Shown here: one piece after another, positions 32,547 through 43,541 of the stretch
Layout: the number at the start of each line of letters is the position of its first letter
Numbering within the stretch: position 1 is the stretch's first letter
Origin: Sporothrix humicola
Taxonomy: Eukaryota; Ascomycota; Sordariomycetes; Ophiostomatales; Ophiostomataceae
DNA: 64,000 nt
NCBI GenBank assembly: GCA_021396245.1
Contig: WNYE01000096.1
Location: 90,623 to 154,622 of the forward strand
Reading direction: 5' to 3'
Notes under the pieces: generated by a model
Database searches by the model: none
Seen by the model: the letters and a program-made list of their open reading frames with translations, nothing else
Told to the model about the DNA's origin: nothing
Program-made: the position numbers and the translations under genes

Positions 32547-35500
32547 ATGGCCTCGCTCACAGAAGACCTGCCGACGAGCAATGGAGTTAATGGGTAAGTT
32601 GCTTGTTCATCTCATATTTTTTGGACTATTTTCCTTGTATGCCGTCATTGAGCCATTGAGCGCATTGCACTATCTGCGCAGTCGCACCTTCCTTCCCATT
32701 GCGCTTTGCGCCTGCCCTTCTCTTCCTGCCTCGCTCCTTCCCTTTTTGCGCAATTGCGCAGCATCACAGTCGTTCCTTCCCTTTACTCGCGCACTCACGC
32801 AATCATGTTGTTGCCTGTATTTATTTACGTTGACGGTCTGGCTGCCATTCACCGTGACAACCAAATCTGCTGTGTTGTTTCGTGAATCTCGCGATGCAGC
32901 GCATTCAATTGACCCACCAACATCGCATCACCACCCCCTCCTGTGATAACATTGCCATTTACTGTTCCATATTCGCAATCTTTTCTTTTCTTTCTATCTG
33001 TTACTTATATATTTGCGCGCGCATCCAGTATGCGCTCGCTTAGTATATTTTTCACCATGTCCTCGTCTCCCTTGTTCTCCCCCTCAATGTGCGCTCTCAA
33101 ATCCAGCTCTCTCCAGTTTTTGCTTTGTCTGCGATCCATTATATACATGATCTTTTGCTAACCATGCATGCAGCCACTCCGAGGCACCTTCCAAATCGCC
33201 ACAGCCTGAAACTTCGCCAGCTGAGAAGACCGAGTCTGCCGATGTGACAGACAACATCGCCAAAAATGCCGACGCTTTTGGCGCCAACTCGACTTCCTCG
33301 GCACTGGAAAAGTCTGCGACGCCCGACGCACCGGAGAGCGACAAGGCCGCAGACGACGACGCAAAACCGGAATCGGCAGCAGAAGCAGAAGCAGCACCAG
33401 AGCCGACCAGCGACGCCGAGAAGAAGGAAGATGTGAGCGACGATAAGCCCGCCGAGTCGACGCCAGCACCAGCAGAGGAGCCGGCGGCAGAAGCAGAAGT
33501 ACCAAAGCAGGCGAGCCCAGAAGCACCAGCAGCTCCCGCAGAAGAGGCCCCGGCTGCTGCCAGCCCTGCACCTGCCGAAGAACCCGCAAAGGAGGCTTCC
33601 GCAGAAGCAGAGAAGCAGCCAACGCCGCCTGTAGAGATCGCGTCGGAAGAGGCACCTGCAGCTGAGCCCGCAAGCGCTGCTGAGGATGCTCCTGCTTCAG
33701 ACGACGCACCAAAGCCTGCTGAGGAGGAGGCAGCAGCACCAAAGGCCGCCTCGCCTTCGCCCGTTGCAGAAGCAAAGGACTCGGATGTCGATATGGTTGA
33801 TGTCACGCCGGTCGCCAGCGAGAACGCCACTCCTGCGGCCGCACCTGCTGCACCCTCTCCCGCCGCAGTGTCTAAGGCGCCCTCGCCGGAGAAGGCCAAG
33901 TCTCCTCTGCCCCCCCCACTCACACACTCCATCTCCTCCAGCCTCCTGCCCTCTCTTCGTGACGACAGGTCTCGCGAGAATAGCTCCACCGCGGCCGCTC
34001 ACGACACGATCATGGCGGACGCCTCGGGCGGCAAGGTGTCAAGAGAGAGAGAAGACGACGAGGAGACTGGCCCCTCTGCGAAGCGCGCCAAGACCGAGGA
34101 CGCCGAGGCACCTGCTGCTCAGGCCGCCCAGTCAGAGCCCGCTGCCGCCAGCTCCGAGATGCAGATCGACGTTGCCCCCGTAGCAATGCCGCCTCGTGTT
34201 CGTGCAGTAGCTAAGGAAGGCAGTTTGGCCGACCCTGTGCTCGAGAACGATCCCATCACACCCTATGCCAGCAAAGAGATCCGCCGTGTCCTCGCCAGCG
34301 TCAAGAAAACGAAGGCAGGTAACAACTTTAAAGATCCTGTCCACAAGAAGTGGCCCATGCTGTGGGACTCGTATATTGCACGAGTGGCCAAGCCCGTCGA
34401 TATTGGTTTCCTGGAGCGCAACCTGAGAGAGAACGTGTACAATACGCACGGCGAGTTCACTGCCGATCTGTTCTTGATCTACGAGAACTCCATCTCCTTC
34501 AACGGTCTCGGCAACGCTGTCACCGATGAGGCCAAGTCGCTCGTTGACAACTTCTTCACTCGACTGTCCGAGGTCTCTGCGCAAGAGCCCCAGAAGCCCG
34601 AGAAGAAGGAGAACAAGCAGCTTCCCACCCGCCAAACCGAGCCCCGCGCGGCCACCAACCGCCGCGAGTCTCGTGGTGCCGCCAGCTCACCCATTGAGGA
34701 TTCCGTTATTGCCGTCTCAGCTAGCCCGCTTGCGGTGTCGACCTCGTTTGGTGCCAACGCCAAGGCATCGTCTCCCGGTGCCGGTGGTGCGACGGCCGTC
34801 GAGGCGTCGACTCCCGTGTTTGCCGTCCCGTCGTCTGGCGTGCCCATTATTCGCCGTGACTCAGCCAAGAACGACGGTGACCGGCCAAAGCGCCCCATCC
34901 ACCCGCCCAAGAACCGCGACCTCGGATACGAGCCCAAGAACAACAAGAAGAAGTCCCCTGAGTTCCGTTTCTGTGAGGAGGTTCTCAAGGAGCTGGTCAA
35001 GGCCAAGCACTACGAGAACAATCACTGGTTCCTGAAGCCCGTCGACGCTGTTGCGCTGCAGATCCCGACATACCACAAGGTGATCAAGAAGCCGATGGAT
35101 CTGGGCACAATGCAGACGAAGCTGAACCACGGGGAGTACGTGTCGGCCAAGGACTTTGAGAACGACTTCGGTTTGATAGTGAAGAACTGTCGCAAGTTCA
35201 ACGTCGTTGGCGAGGTTGTGGATGCCGCCAACCGTCTGGAGGACCTGTTCAAGCAGAAGTGGGCCGAGAAGGACAGCTGGATCGCAGCACACACGACCAA
35301 GGCTGCCGAGCATACCCCCTCTGTTAAGGATGAGGACTCAGAGGAGGACGCCGAGGACAGCGACGACGAGGGCGATGTGTCGGTGGCACCACTGTCAAGC
35401 GACACTGTCAACGCCCTGGTGAAGCGCCTCGGTGAGGAGAATGCCCGCCTGAACAAGCTCCTCGAGGCCAATACACCAGACATGACTATGATAACGACTC

Positions 35501-36258
35501 AGCAAGTGGTTACGAATATGATTCAGAAGCAAATTGTTGAGGAGAAGATCAAGCTGGCCGCGGCCCAGTCCGATCGCCAGAACAAGAAGCCCAAGTCGAG
35601 ACCAGCCAAGGGCAAGAAGGCCGCTGGCGGCGGCGCAGCGGCAAAGAAGGCAGCTGGCGGTGCGAAGAAGGCATCAGGTGCCGCTGTTAAGAAGGCTCCT
35701 AAGCCGCGCCACTTTGGCCAGGCCGAGAAGAGTGTCGTCACGGATGGCATTAACAACCTGGATGGCAACCAGCTCGAGAAGGCGATCGACATTATCAAAA
35801 AGGATACCAGCCAAGAAGTCCGTTTGACCCCCCCCCCCCCCCTCTGTTTTCCGCCCATTGATTCCCATTATTTTGTCGTCAATACTAACCATTTTTTGCA
35901 GGAGAGTGAAAGTGGCGAACTCGAGCTGGATATCGACCAGCTGTCTCAGGATGCCCTGGGCAAGCTGTACGAACTGATCGTTAAGGCGTTCCCGCACATG
36001 CGCGTCAAGCAGGAAAAGGTTCGTTCGTCGGAGTCCGGGTCCAAGCCTAGTGGCGGCAGCAGCAAGCCCAAGAAGCACAAGCCCATGGGCAAGCTGGAGC
36101 AGGAGCGGAACATAGAGAAGCTCCGCGAAATCAAGGCCCAGTTCCAGCGCCCCGGCAGTGGTAGCCAGGAGCCTCTTCCTTCGGTCGAGGTGAACCAGAC
36201 CATGGAGGAAGAAGAGAGTGAGGAGGAAGAGAGCGAGGTCGACTCTGAAGAGGAGTAG
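32547..36258 (+). CDS. BDF1: BDF1-type BET double-bromodomain protein
   Basis: There are three exons: 32547-32593, 33174-35817 and 35902-36258, giving 1015 residues. Exon 1 encodes only MASLTEDLPTSNGVN plus a split Gly. The 580 bp intron ends TTTTGCTAACCATGCATGCAG-like, with a clear branch. The last intron (35818-35901, 84 bp, phase 0) has a TACTAAC branch and an unusual GTCCGT donor, and it reads open because it contains no stop. A long Ala/Pro/Glu-rich N-terminal region precedes bromodomain 1 (about residues 377-485, acetyl-lysine-contacting Asn N459). Bromodomain 2 covers about 613-720 (KPMDLGTMQTKL, N692). An ET domain follows at about 861-960, then a Lys-rich region and an acidic Ser/Glu tail. 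Homologues read acetylated H4, associate with TFIID and act at promoters in the nucleus. Bromodomain 1 is the more divergent copy, with KPVDIGFLERNL in place of a KPMDLGT-like segment. Confidence 0.94.
35828..35841. repeat. C14 homopolymer inside the last BDF1 intron
   Basis: A run of 14 cytosines directly follows GTTTGA near the donor of the 84 bp intron. Runs of this kind are prone to length error, so the in-frame appearance of this intron depends on the exact count. Confidence 0.9.
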
Positions 36259-39200
36259 GCGATTGATTCCCGTCGTCGTGTCTGGGATCTGCCCGATTGT
36301 CGCCTTCTGATTTTGATTTTGACCTTGGCCTTTTGCTTTGGACGGCCTGCTCTTGACAAGGCCAACATTTCCCCAAATCTCGAACACCTCCTTTTTTGAT
36401 TCTCTGTATAAAATTCCCGTTTACGTGTATTAATTTTGGTCGTCTTGTCATGTCTTATTTTTTTGCTTCTGTTTTCTTTCTTTTTGCATGGAGGGGTTTT
36501 CTTGTACGTTTGGAATGGTTTTCAGGTTGGAGCTGGACGGGTCGTCAGGGACACAAAAAAGGGACAAACAAAAATAGGCGTTTTGCGCGTTTTCAAGGGG
36601 ACGCGTCCTCTTTCATCATATTCTTTTGGCTTTCATCGCACCTCTTCTTGCGTGTGCCATCATGCTTTTTTGCCTTTGCTTGGCTTTGCCCTTCAATCGT
36701 GTCTCTTCTTCGACCGTGGCGCAAGGATACGAAAAGAAAAGCATCTTAAACCAACAAAAAATTCAAACACCGACAAACAACAAAAACAGACAGATCAAAG
36801 AATGGGTATATGGACAATGCTTTCACAAGCAAAAAGAATGAATTTTAATAAGGGAGCGAGGGAACATGGTGAACTTAATAGTATCGAGAACAATATTGAC
36901 TCTTTTCATATACATATACTCGCACCTGCAATATAATCATCAAGTGAATGTACGGAGTACATGCGCATAAGTGTATACCTTGCGGCTGGGGCCGGTCATA
37001 TGGTGAACGTACATAATATATTCAATGCAAGAAAAGAAGCCTACCCGGAAGCACAAAGTGATGGATGTACTTGGTAGCGTGCTCAGATCTGTACCTCAAT
37101 GTACGCGAGGCCGCACGGCTTGGTAAGTTAAACAGAGTTGATAAAGGGTCTCGCTATAAAGTAGTTCATCAACACAGCGCACGGTGGGCAATATATGGCG
37201 AACACAAAGAGATAGGGTTCTTCATTGCGCACGGCTCGATATAAATTGAAATGCGGCCCAGTCGATATGTATGAACCTGCAATTCACTTTGTGTGAAAAG
37301 AGGCTGGCCCGGTGCGCTTCACCTTTCCCTTTGACAGAGTTCCCGTTTTACTGCAGCCTCCCAATATGTAAGACAATGTACGCTTCCCAGCCTGTAAAAC
37401 GGCAAGAATACGCGACGTTTAGATTTAAGATGTACATTTTGGTCTTCCGTAGGATTCTCAAAAGGGATACGTGAATGTTGAAAAAACAACAACATGACAA
37501 TCCAAAAAGGACGTGGAAGAGGCCGCGTCAGAAAGGGGGTTTCCACTGTTTTGGGGGATAATCCCCCTGGCAGTCGCCGGCAGTGTGCAGTCGTTCGCTG
37601 GCAGAAACGTCTTACACGCAAGGGTTGACAATGACATGCACAAACCCAGGGCAAGGCCTGTCCTCACAAGAACCTTGCATACAAGGACACATGCACGCCT
37701 CCAGTTATTAACCCCGTCCTCCGTTGCATCTGCTCAGTCTACTACAGTATGTGAGCAACCTGTACGCGTCCATCTTGCCTTTTTGAAACATGAAGACCGT
37801 TGGAAAGTCGCGTGCTCTCTCCTCTTCCCTGAGGCTATTTTCAGCATCCTTCTCAGCGCCTCCTCTTCATCTCATGCGACGAGGCTGTTTCTCCGTCTGT
37901 TTCCTTTCCCTGCGACAGATCATCCAAGAAAATGCAGTTCGCAGAGTATTTACATGCATGTGGAGGAAGTGCACCATTATCTAGGCATTCTAATAATAGC
38001 AGTTGGCGTAACCGCCAGGGAATGGCCTTGGATGTCAGTGGAGGAAAATGAAGTTTGACAAGAAAATACGGAGTACACATCAACCTCTGAGCATGTCGTC
38101 AAAACATGAAAGATGTGACGGTCGGAGAGTTTCTTTGGCATTGTCAGAGGATATCGGTGAAAGTTCAATGTCAAATCCGAAGTTGGCAGAGCTAAGATGA
38201 GCATTCCCAGTGTTACCTTCAATAGACTGTCATTTCGTTTCTGGGGCTTGTCAATACGAAGTCAAAAAGAGGGGAAGTTGGCAGTATTACGACGTGCAAG
38301 GAGAACACAACTCTTGGCTATCTTGTACTCCGTACTCTGTGCTTCACACAATGATGCAGAATGATGCACAGAACAAACGGTCCAACAACCGTCCAACTGT
38401 CGTGACTCTCTCTCGGCCGACAAACGTTGAACGATCGCTCCAGATCCTCGCTAAAGGTGTTAAAGGTCCGTGTTTGCCAAGATTTGGGGGTCGTGTCTTT
38501 CATGTCTTTGGTACCCTTTTGTTTCCCTATCGTCTGTTTCCCATTCTCATTCTTCTCCATTCCCTTTTCGGGTGCATACGTACGCCCAGAAAAACGCCAC
38601 AACCACATGGCCGGTGCAGTGTCGTCTTCTCAATGCCATCTTCCCACGGTCGTTGTTGGTTCAAAAGGAGCCATTACAGGATGAGACGCGCTTTTATTCC
38701 TTTTCCTTCCTTGAGATCTCGTTGCGACAGTGAGCATGAGCACTGCTGTATTAATCTCACTGTAACCCGATGGGAAAGAGGACATTGACGAGTCGCGAAA
38801 TTGAATTCACAGACTGCTTCCTCCCTCGCAAGCCTCGCAAAGGAATCTTTCCTCTCAGAATAAATGTATCGAAATATCGGCATCGCCAAGGCGGCTGGGG
38901 GCGGGACCCACAAGCTGACGAGTCCTTTGACGGGAGTAGTGGGGCGCCTTGTTTTGTGTGTTTCCCCTTATTTCGATTTTTCTTTTTGGTGCCGGGCCTG
39001 ACGTCCGTTTCTTTGTTCTATCAAGTTAACGACGACGGTTAACAATTTGGGACGGCATCGTCAATTGAGGACAGAGTCCCTAAAAAGGCTTCGCTAAAGA
39101 TGACGCTCAATCTTCACCGCGCCTTCTTGTCAAATGCCACATAATATTCATAACCAACTTCGCTAAGTAAGACGACCATCATGACGGCGGCAGGCACGAC

Positions 39201-41219
39201 CGACAGTCGCTCCGTCTAATTTATTCTTCCAGCGAGTTAAAACGCGGACGGGTTAACACTGGCCTCTTCTGGTCCGGCCGCTCAATTAAAATAGATACGA
39301 AAGTTCGCCTCACAAGTACTTCCACTCCTAATTTACCGCCAAAAGTACATGCGGTCGAGCCCGTGGCCCCGGTTGTCGGTTGGCATTTAGTGCTTTTTCG
39401 TTGATCCATCTCCTGCCTTTTTTATGGACTGTCGTCTCGTCTTTCTCACACAGAAAGCCGCGTATTCACTTGCATGGTCCTTATTTCGGTCGTCAACGTC
39501 GCCCAACAAAAGGCACACAAAGCACACAAAAGGAGAGAAAGTCCCCTGTAGCCTCCTGGCTTCTAGCGTGCCCTGTCTGTCGAAGCGCCTGCCCTGTTGG
39601 TCTTCCGAGACGTGTGTGCACGCGACATCTCGCCGTGTTTGGCCAGGATCGCTGCTTCCCTCTTTGCCTCTGTCGGCCTTGCTTCTTCCCCGAGCCTGGA
39701 AGGTGCAAACAAGCTGGAAGTTATCCTTGTCCGAGCCTACCTTCTAGCAGCATTTTGGCCAGTCTGCCCCGAGCCTCACTAGTTTTGTCTTTATTTTTGC
39801 CAGCGATCCCTCTCGTCCCTCTCCACTGTAGGGCCGCAGGGGCCCCTATGCTTGCGTATGTTTGGCTTCTCTTTTTACCTTTCTCATTTCCAGGTTCCAG
39901 ACCGATGTCGCGTGAATTCGTATGCTTTTCTGGCGGAGTCGTCGTTCGCGGCTTCCCTTTTTATGTTTGAAGAAATAACCATGAGGAAGGAGTGCTCCTT
40001 CTTTTCTAGCTTCTTTCCTCTTGTATTTCTTCACCCCTTTCCTCCAACATAGCTCGTTGTTCTTTCCTTTCTTTCCTTTTCTCGTCCTTCTTTTCGTCCT
40101 TCCTCCTCCCCCTTTCGTCCTCTGTCCCTGTCCTCCCCACACACAAAAATCGGGTTTCCGGCACGCCGCCACCACCAACCAACTGCAACCGCAACTGCCC
40201 TTGTCCCAAGAGAACAACGACAGAAAAGAGAAGGAGCAACCGTGCTCCCCTTTCCCACTTTTGACCTTTCTTGGCTTTCATCATTTCTTGGCATTCTACA
40301 ATTCCCACACCCAACCCAAGAACACCCCAAGAAGACCAAGAACCTCCAAGAAACCTCCTTTCACAAACCACCACGCGGCGCAATCAATTGACGGTTTGAT
40401 TGTCATTTGAGATTTCTCCAATTCGTTCTTTTTTGTCTTCGACTTTCATCCTTTTTGCACCCGTCATCCTCACATCACCAATCCTACACGTCAACACGAG
40501 ATTCGACCATCCATTTCAGCCATTGCCATCGCCAATCGCAGGATCGACCAGGGGACGAAATCAAGGAAACAAGAAATCGGAGCATAGCATCCCAGAAATA
40601 AAAGGGAGACGGGACCAAACACGAGGGAGGCGACACGAAGTACAAAGCACGCGACCAGCATTTTTGGTTCTCGACACTCGCATTTTCTCGCCATCGATCT
40701 TCGATCTGACATCCACTCGTGTCTTGACCGTCTCTCACTCTCACTTCACAAAAGACCCCGGGCCCCGTCTTCAACAAATCTGTCGATTTTCAGATTCACA
40801 GGCTGTTCGCTCTGCATTGTACCGGCGGGTTGTCCGCTTTCCATTTTTGTTTTGTCCTCGCATCCGGCGAGACCCCCGTCAGCTTTCGACCAAGATTTCG
40901 GACAGTTTACGTACCGCTGCAACTGGGCAGTTTCATCCAGCCAATCTCTCCTAGGATCACCTCGCCTTCCACATCCGCCCCAGATCTGTTGTGTACATCT
41001 CTTCTTTCTATTTTGGCCGTTTCGTCTACTCTATTTTCTCTTCTTTCTTTTTTCAAAACGCATCAACCAAATCTTTGACGACATCAAACTCGACACTCTT
41101 CGACCTTCATCAGTCTATGGTTGGCACCAACTAATAACCACTTCTGGTCTAATTTTCGTCTCTTCTTCCGGTATATCATCTGGTCTACACCCCCAGAACT
41201 TCACACACCATCCGCCATC
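36259..41219. other. 4.9 kb intergenic region
   Basis: This segment contains the BDF1 3' end and, from about 39900 on, a pyrimidine- and CAAC-rich leader-like stretch ahead of the next gene. Three exact copies of the nonamer TACGGAGTA (or its complement) lie at 36951, 38067 and 38326. No protein-coding frame with supporting features is visible. Confidence 0.45.
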
Positions 41220-43541
41220 ATGGTGGCATCCGTCGGCAGCCCCGACTCGCTCGCCGCCATCCTCACAACATCCAGCCCATCATCATCAGCAAAACGCCAT
41301 CACAGCCCAGCACGCTCCTATGGCGCCCTCGCCTTTCTCAACTTCTTCTTCCACCGCGTAACACGCCACGGGCCAAAACTGTTGCTGTACCTCGCCCTGG
41401 CCATCGCCTCTCTGCTCGTCCTGACAAAATGCCTGCCATCGAGCATCTCCAACCAGATCGTCAGCAGCACAAGCCATTTGTGGGAGTTCAGGCCGAGTGG
41501 GCTCGGTGGGAGCGGAGGCTCAAAACAAAAGACATTGCCATTGCCAGGCGAGAACAATGAGCATGATTCGCAGGCCGGTGGTGGACTCCGGGTGGTCGTC
41601 TTTGGCGAGAACGACATTGCCACATCCATCGAGCGTGACGGCAACCGTGCCAACAACGGCACCTCTTGGACCCGCGAACTGTGCATCGAGCTAGGTTGCA
41701 CAACATACATTTCAAACGTCCCCGTGCTCGACTCGCCCCGCCGCTCGCTGAGCAGCAACCCTCTTTATGGAGCCGCCGTCGACGACGCCCTGCGCAACTC
41801 CAAGGAGAAGGGCCCTGCCGACGACTTTACCTACGTTTCTGAGCAATACCCCATTCCATGGGAGGCGCCAGATCTCTACACGCAGGTTGTCAAGTTCCTC
41901 GAGCAGCCGGCGCCACAACGGCCGCCCAAGGAGACTGTGTGGGTGTTTGCTCCGGGCATGTGGGACGTCTGGTCGCTTGCCTCCTTCCCCAGAAGCACCG
42001 CCGAATCTTATTTGACCAGCATGGTCTTTGATCTCTTCTCGACCATCGAAATTCTGTATGACGCTGCTCACGACTCCAAGTCTATTGCCTACTCCAACTA
42101 CAAGACCGTCCCGCTCGATGATGAGGCCATCCTGGCCGCTGGCAACAAGACCTCTGGCGTCAAGACCCCCGAAGAGGTCAATGGCAAGAACTCGGAGCTG
42201 CGCTGGGAGGAGTCTGCCTCGGAGCCGTTCCGTGTCGTTGTCCCTCTCCTGTTCGACCCGTCTCTCGTTCCCGGCTGGCACCTTGACCGTCCTGATGCAC
42301 CCGCCCTCCACACAAAGCCCGAGCAGCTGCAAAACGCCGTCCGCCTTACCAAGCGCTGGAACGACTATGTCATGGACGAGATGAACAAATGGGTCAAGAT
42401 GAATATCACCTTTGTCCACCCGGACGACCGTGCTGCCGCCGCTGCAGCTGCTGCAAAGGCTGCCGATGAGGCGGCTGCCGCAAAGGCTGCTGACATTGAC
42501 AAGCCCAACAAGCCCGTCCCGCCCCCGGCCGCCGAGAAGGCCAGGGTCAATCCCCATGCCAACGCCAACAACAATGCCATCAAAAAGGCCGATGCCAAGA
42601 AGACGTCGGGCGTGCCCAACATTTCAGCCCGTGACAACAACAATCGTCCTCCCGTCCCCACACTCCTCCGTGACGGCATTCTCTTCCGTATGTCCGACTA
42701 CATCATGGACATGATCATCGACGGCCAGATGCGCATGCGCGGCATTGTCGACAAGAAGGGCTTTGGCAAGCTGCCCCAAAAGGAAACGTTCTTAGAGGTC
42801 GACAAGCCCTGTGTGGCGCCCGAGTTTGTTCTCTTGCCCGATGTGGCCTCCAAAATCACCACAGAGCTGCACTACGAGGACCCCGAAGAGGAAAAGGAAA
42901 ACAAGCAAAAGCAGAAGCAGGACGGCAACGGCAACGATGATCCCACCCATACTCTGGTGGCACCGGGCCCGCCGACTGGCACCGAGAAGGCCGTCGACGA
43001 CCCGACCCACACTCAAGTCGCACCCGGCCCTCCCACCGGAACTGAAAAGGCGGCTCCTCTCGATGACCCAACACACACTCAAGTCGCACCCGGTCCTCCC
43101 ACCGGCACTGAAAAGGTGGCTCCTCTCGACGACCCAACACACACTCAGGTGGCCCCCGGCCCGCCGACCGGTACCGAGAAGCCCCCCGCCCAGGAGCACA
43201 ACCACAACCCCAGCATCAAGGGCGGCAAGGCCAAGAGCCGCTTCCGCAGCAAGCGGGATGAGGACAAGGCCAAGGCCAAGAAACCAGTGTCGCCCTCCAC
43301 ACCGGCCAAGCCCGCCAAGCCGGCCACCCCCGCCAAACTCGTCGTCTGCGAAGAACCAGACACCCACCTCTTCTTCACCCCCTTTAGCCTCGGCCAGCGC
43401 GCCATCGAAGACGTCGGCCGCCTCGCCGCCTCCGTCGTCCGCGCGAGCCGCACCACCCGCTCCGCCTGGGAGATGGACCGTCTCGGCAGCATCGAGAACG
43501 ACCGCCAGCCGGCCTCGTGGAAGGAGTATTACTACTCGTAG
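41220..43541 (+). CDS. Single-pass membrane protein with degenerate SGNH/GDSL-like domain and tandem repeats
   Basis: This single exon encodes 773 residues from the ATG at 41220 (MVASVGSPDSLAA, context ATCATGG). An in-frame start at 41121 would add 33 leader-like residues. A membrane segment at about 52-72 (KLLLYLALAIASLLVLTKCL) follows a basic stretch, consistent with a type II anchor and a lumenal or extracellular C-terminus. The segment RVVVFGENDIATS (about 129-142) occupies the place of a GDS block I. WVFAPGMWDVW (about 240) resembles the block that carries an oxyanion-hole Asn. EEPDTHLFFTPF (about 709) matches a D-x-H block V. If this mapping is right, the Ser nucleophile is missing and the protein may be non-catalytic. 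Four copies of DDPTHTQVAPGPPTGTEK lie between the core and the C-terminal block. The SGNH relationship is inference; fungal membrane protein of unknown function is the safe call. Confidence 0.85.
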   Translation: MVASVGSPDSLAAILTTSSPSSSAKRHHSPARSYGALAFLNFFFHRVTRHGPKLLLYLALAIASLLVLTKCLPSSISNQIVSSTSHLWEFRPSGLGGSGGSKQKTLPLPGENNEHDSQAGGGLRVVVFGENDIATSIERDGNRANNGTSWTRELCIELGCTTYISNVPVLDSPRRSLSSNPLYGAAVDDALRNSKEKGPADDFTYVSEQYPIPWEAPDLYTQVVKFLEQPAPQRPPKETVWVFAPGMWDVWSLASFPRSTAESYLTSMVFDLFSTIEILYDAAHDSKSIAYSNYKTVPLDDEAILAAGNKTSGVKTPEEVNGKNSELRWEESASEPFRVVVPLLFDPSLVPGWHLDRPDAPALHTKPEQLQNAVRLTKRWNDYVMDEMNKWVKMNITFVHPDDRAAAAAAAAKAADEAAAAKAADIDKPNKPVPPPAAEKARVNPHANANNNAIKKADAKKTSGVPNISARDNNNRPPVPTLLRDGILFRMSDYIMDMIIDGQMRMRGIVDKKGFGKLPQKETFLEVDKPCVAPEFVLLPDVASKITTELHYEDPEEEKENKQKQKQDGNGNDDPTHTLVAPGPPTGTEKAVDDPTHTQVAPGPPTGTEKAAPLDDPTHTQVAPGPPTGTEKVAPLDDPTHTQVAPGPPTGTEKPPAQEHNHNPSIKGGKAKSRFRSKRDEDKAKAKKPVSPSTPAKPAKPATPAKLVVCEEPDTHLFFTPFSLGQRAIEDVGRLAASVVRASRTTRSAWEMDRLGSIENDRQPASWKEYYYS
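42936..43181 (+). repeat. Four in-frame tandem repeats of about 60-66 bp
   Basis: Units start at 42936, 42996, 43062 and 43128. Each encodes DDPTHTQVAPGPPTGTEK, with Leu in place of Gln in the first copy. The units are joined by two- to four-residue spacers (AV, AAPL, VAPL). All preserve the frame. Confidence 0.95.

Noticed and set aside
33084..33989. 301-codon frame antisense to BDF1
   Set aside because: It is an Ala/Gly/Ser-rich shadow of the Ala/Pro/Glu-rich BDF1 N-terminal region and disagrees with the well-supported sense gene.
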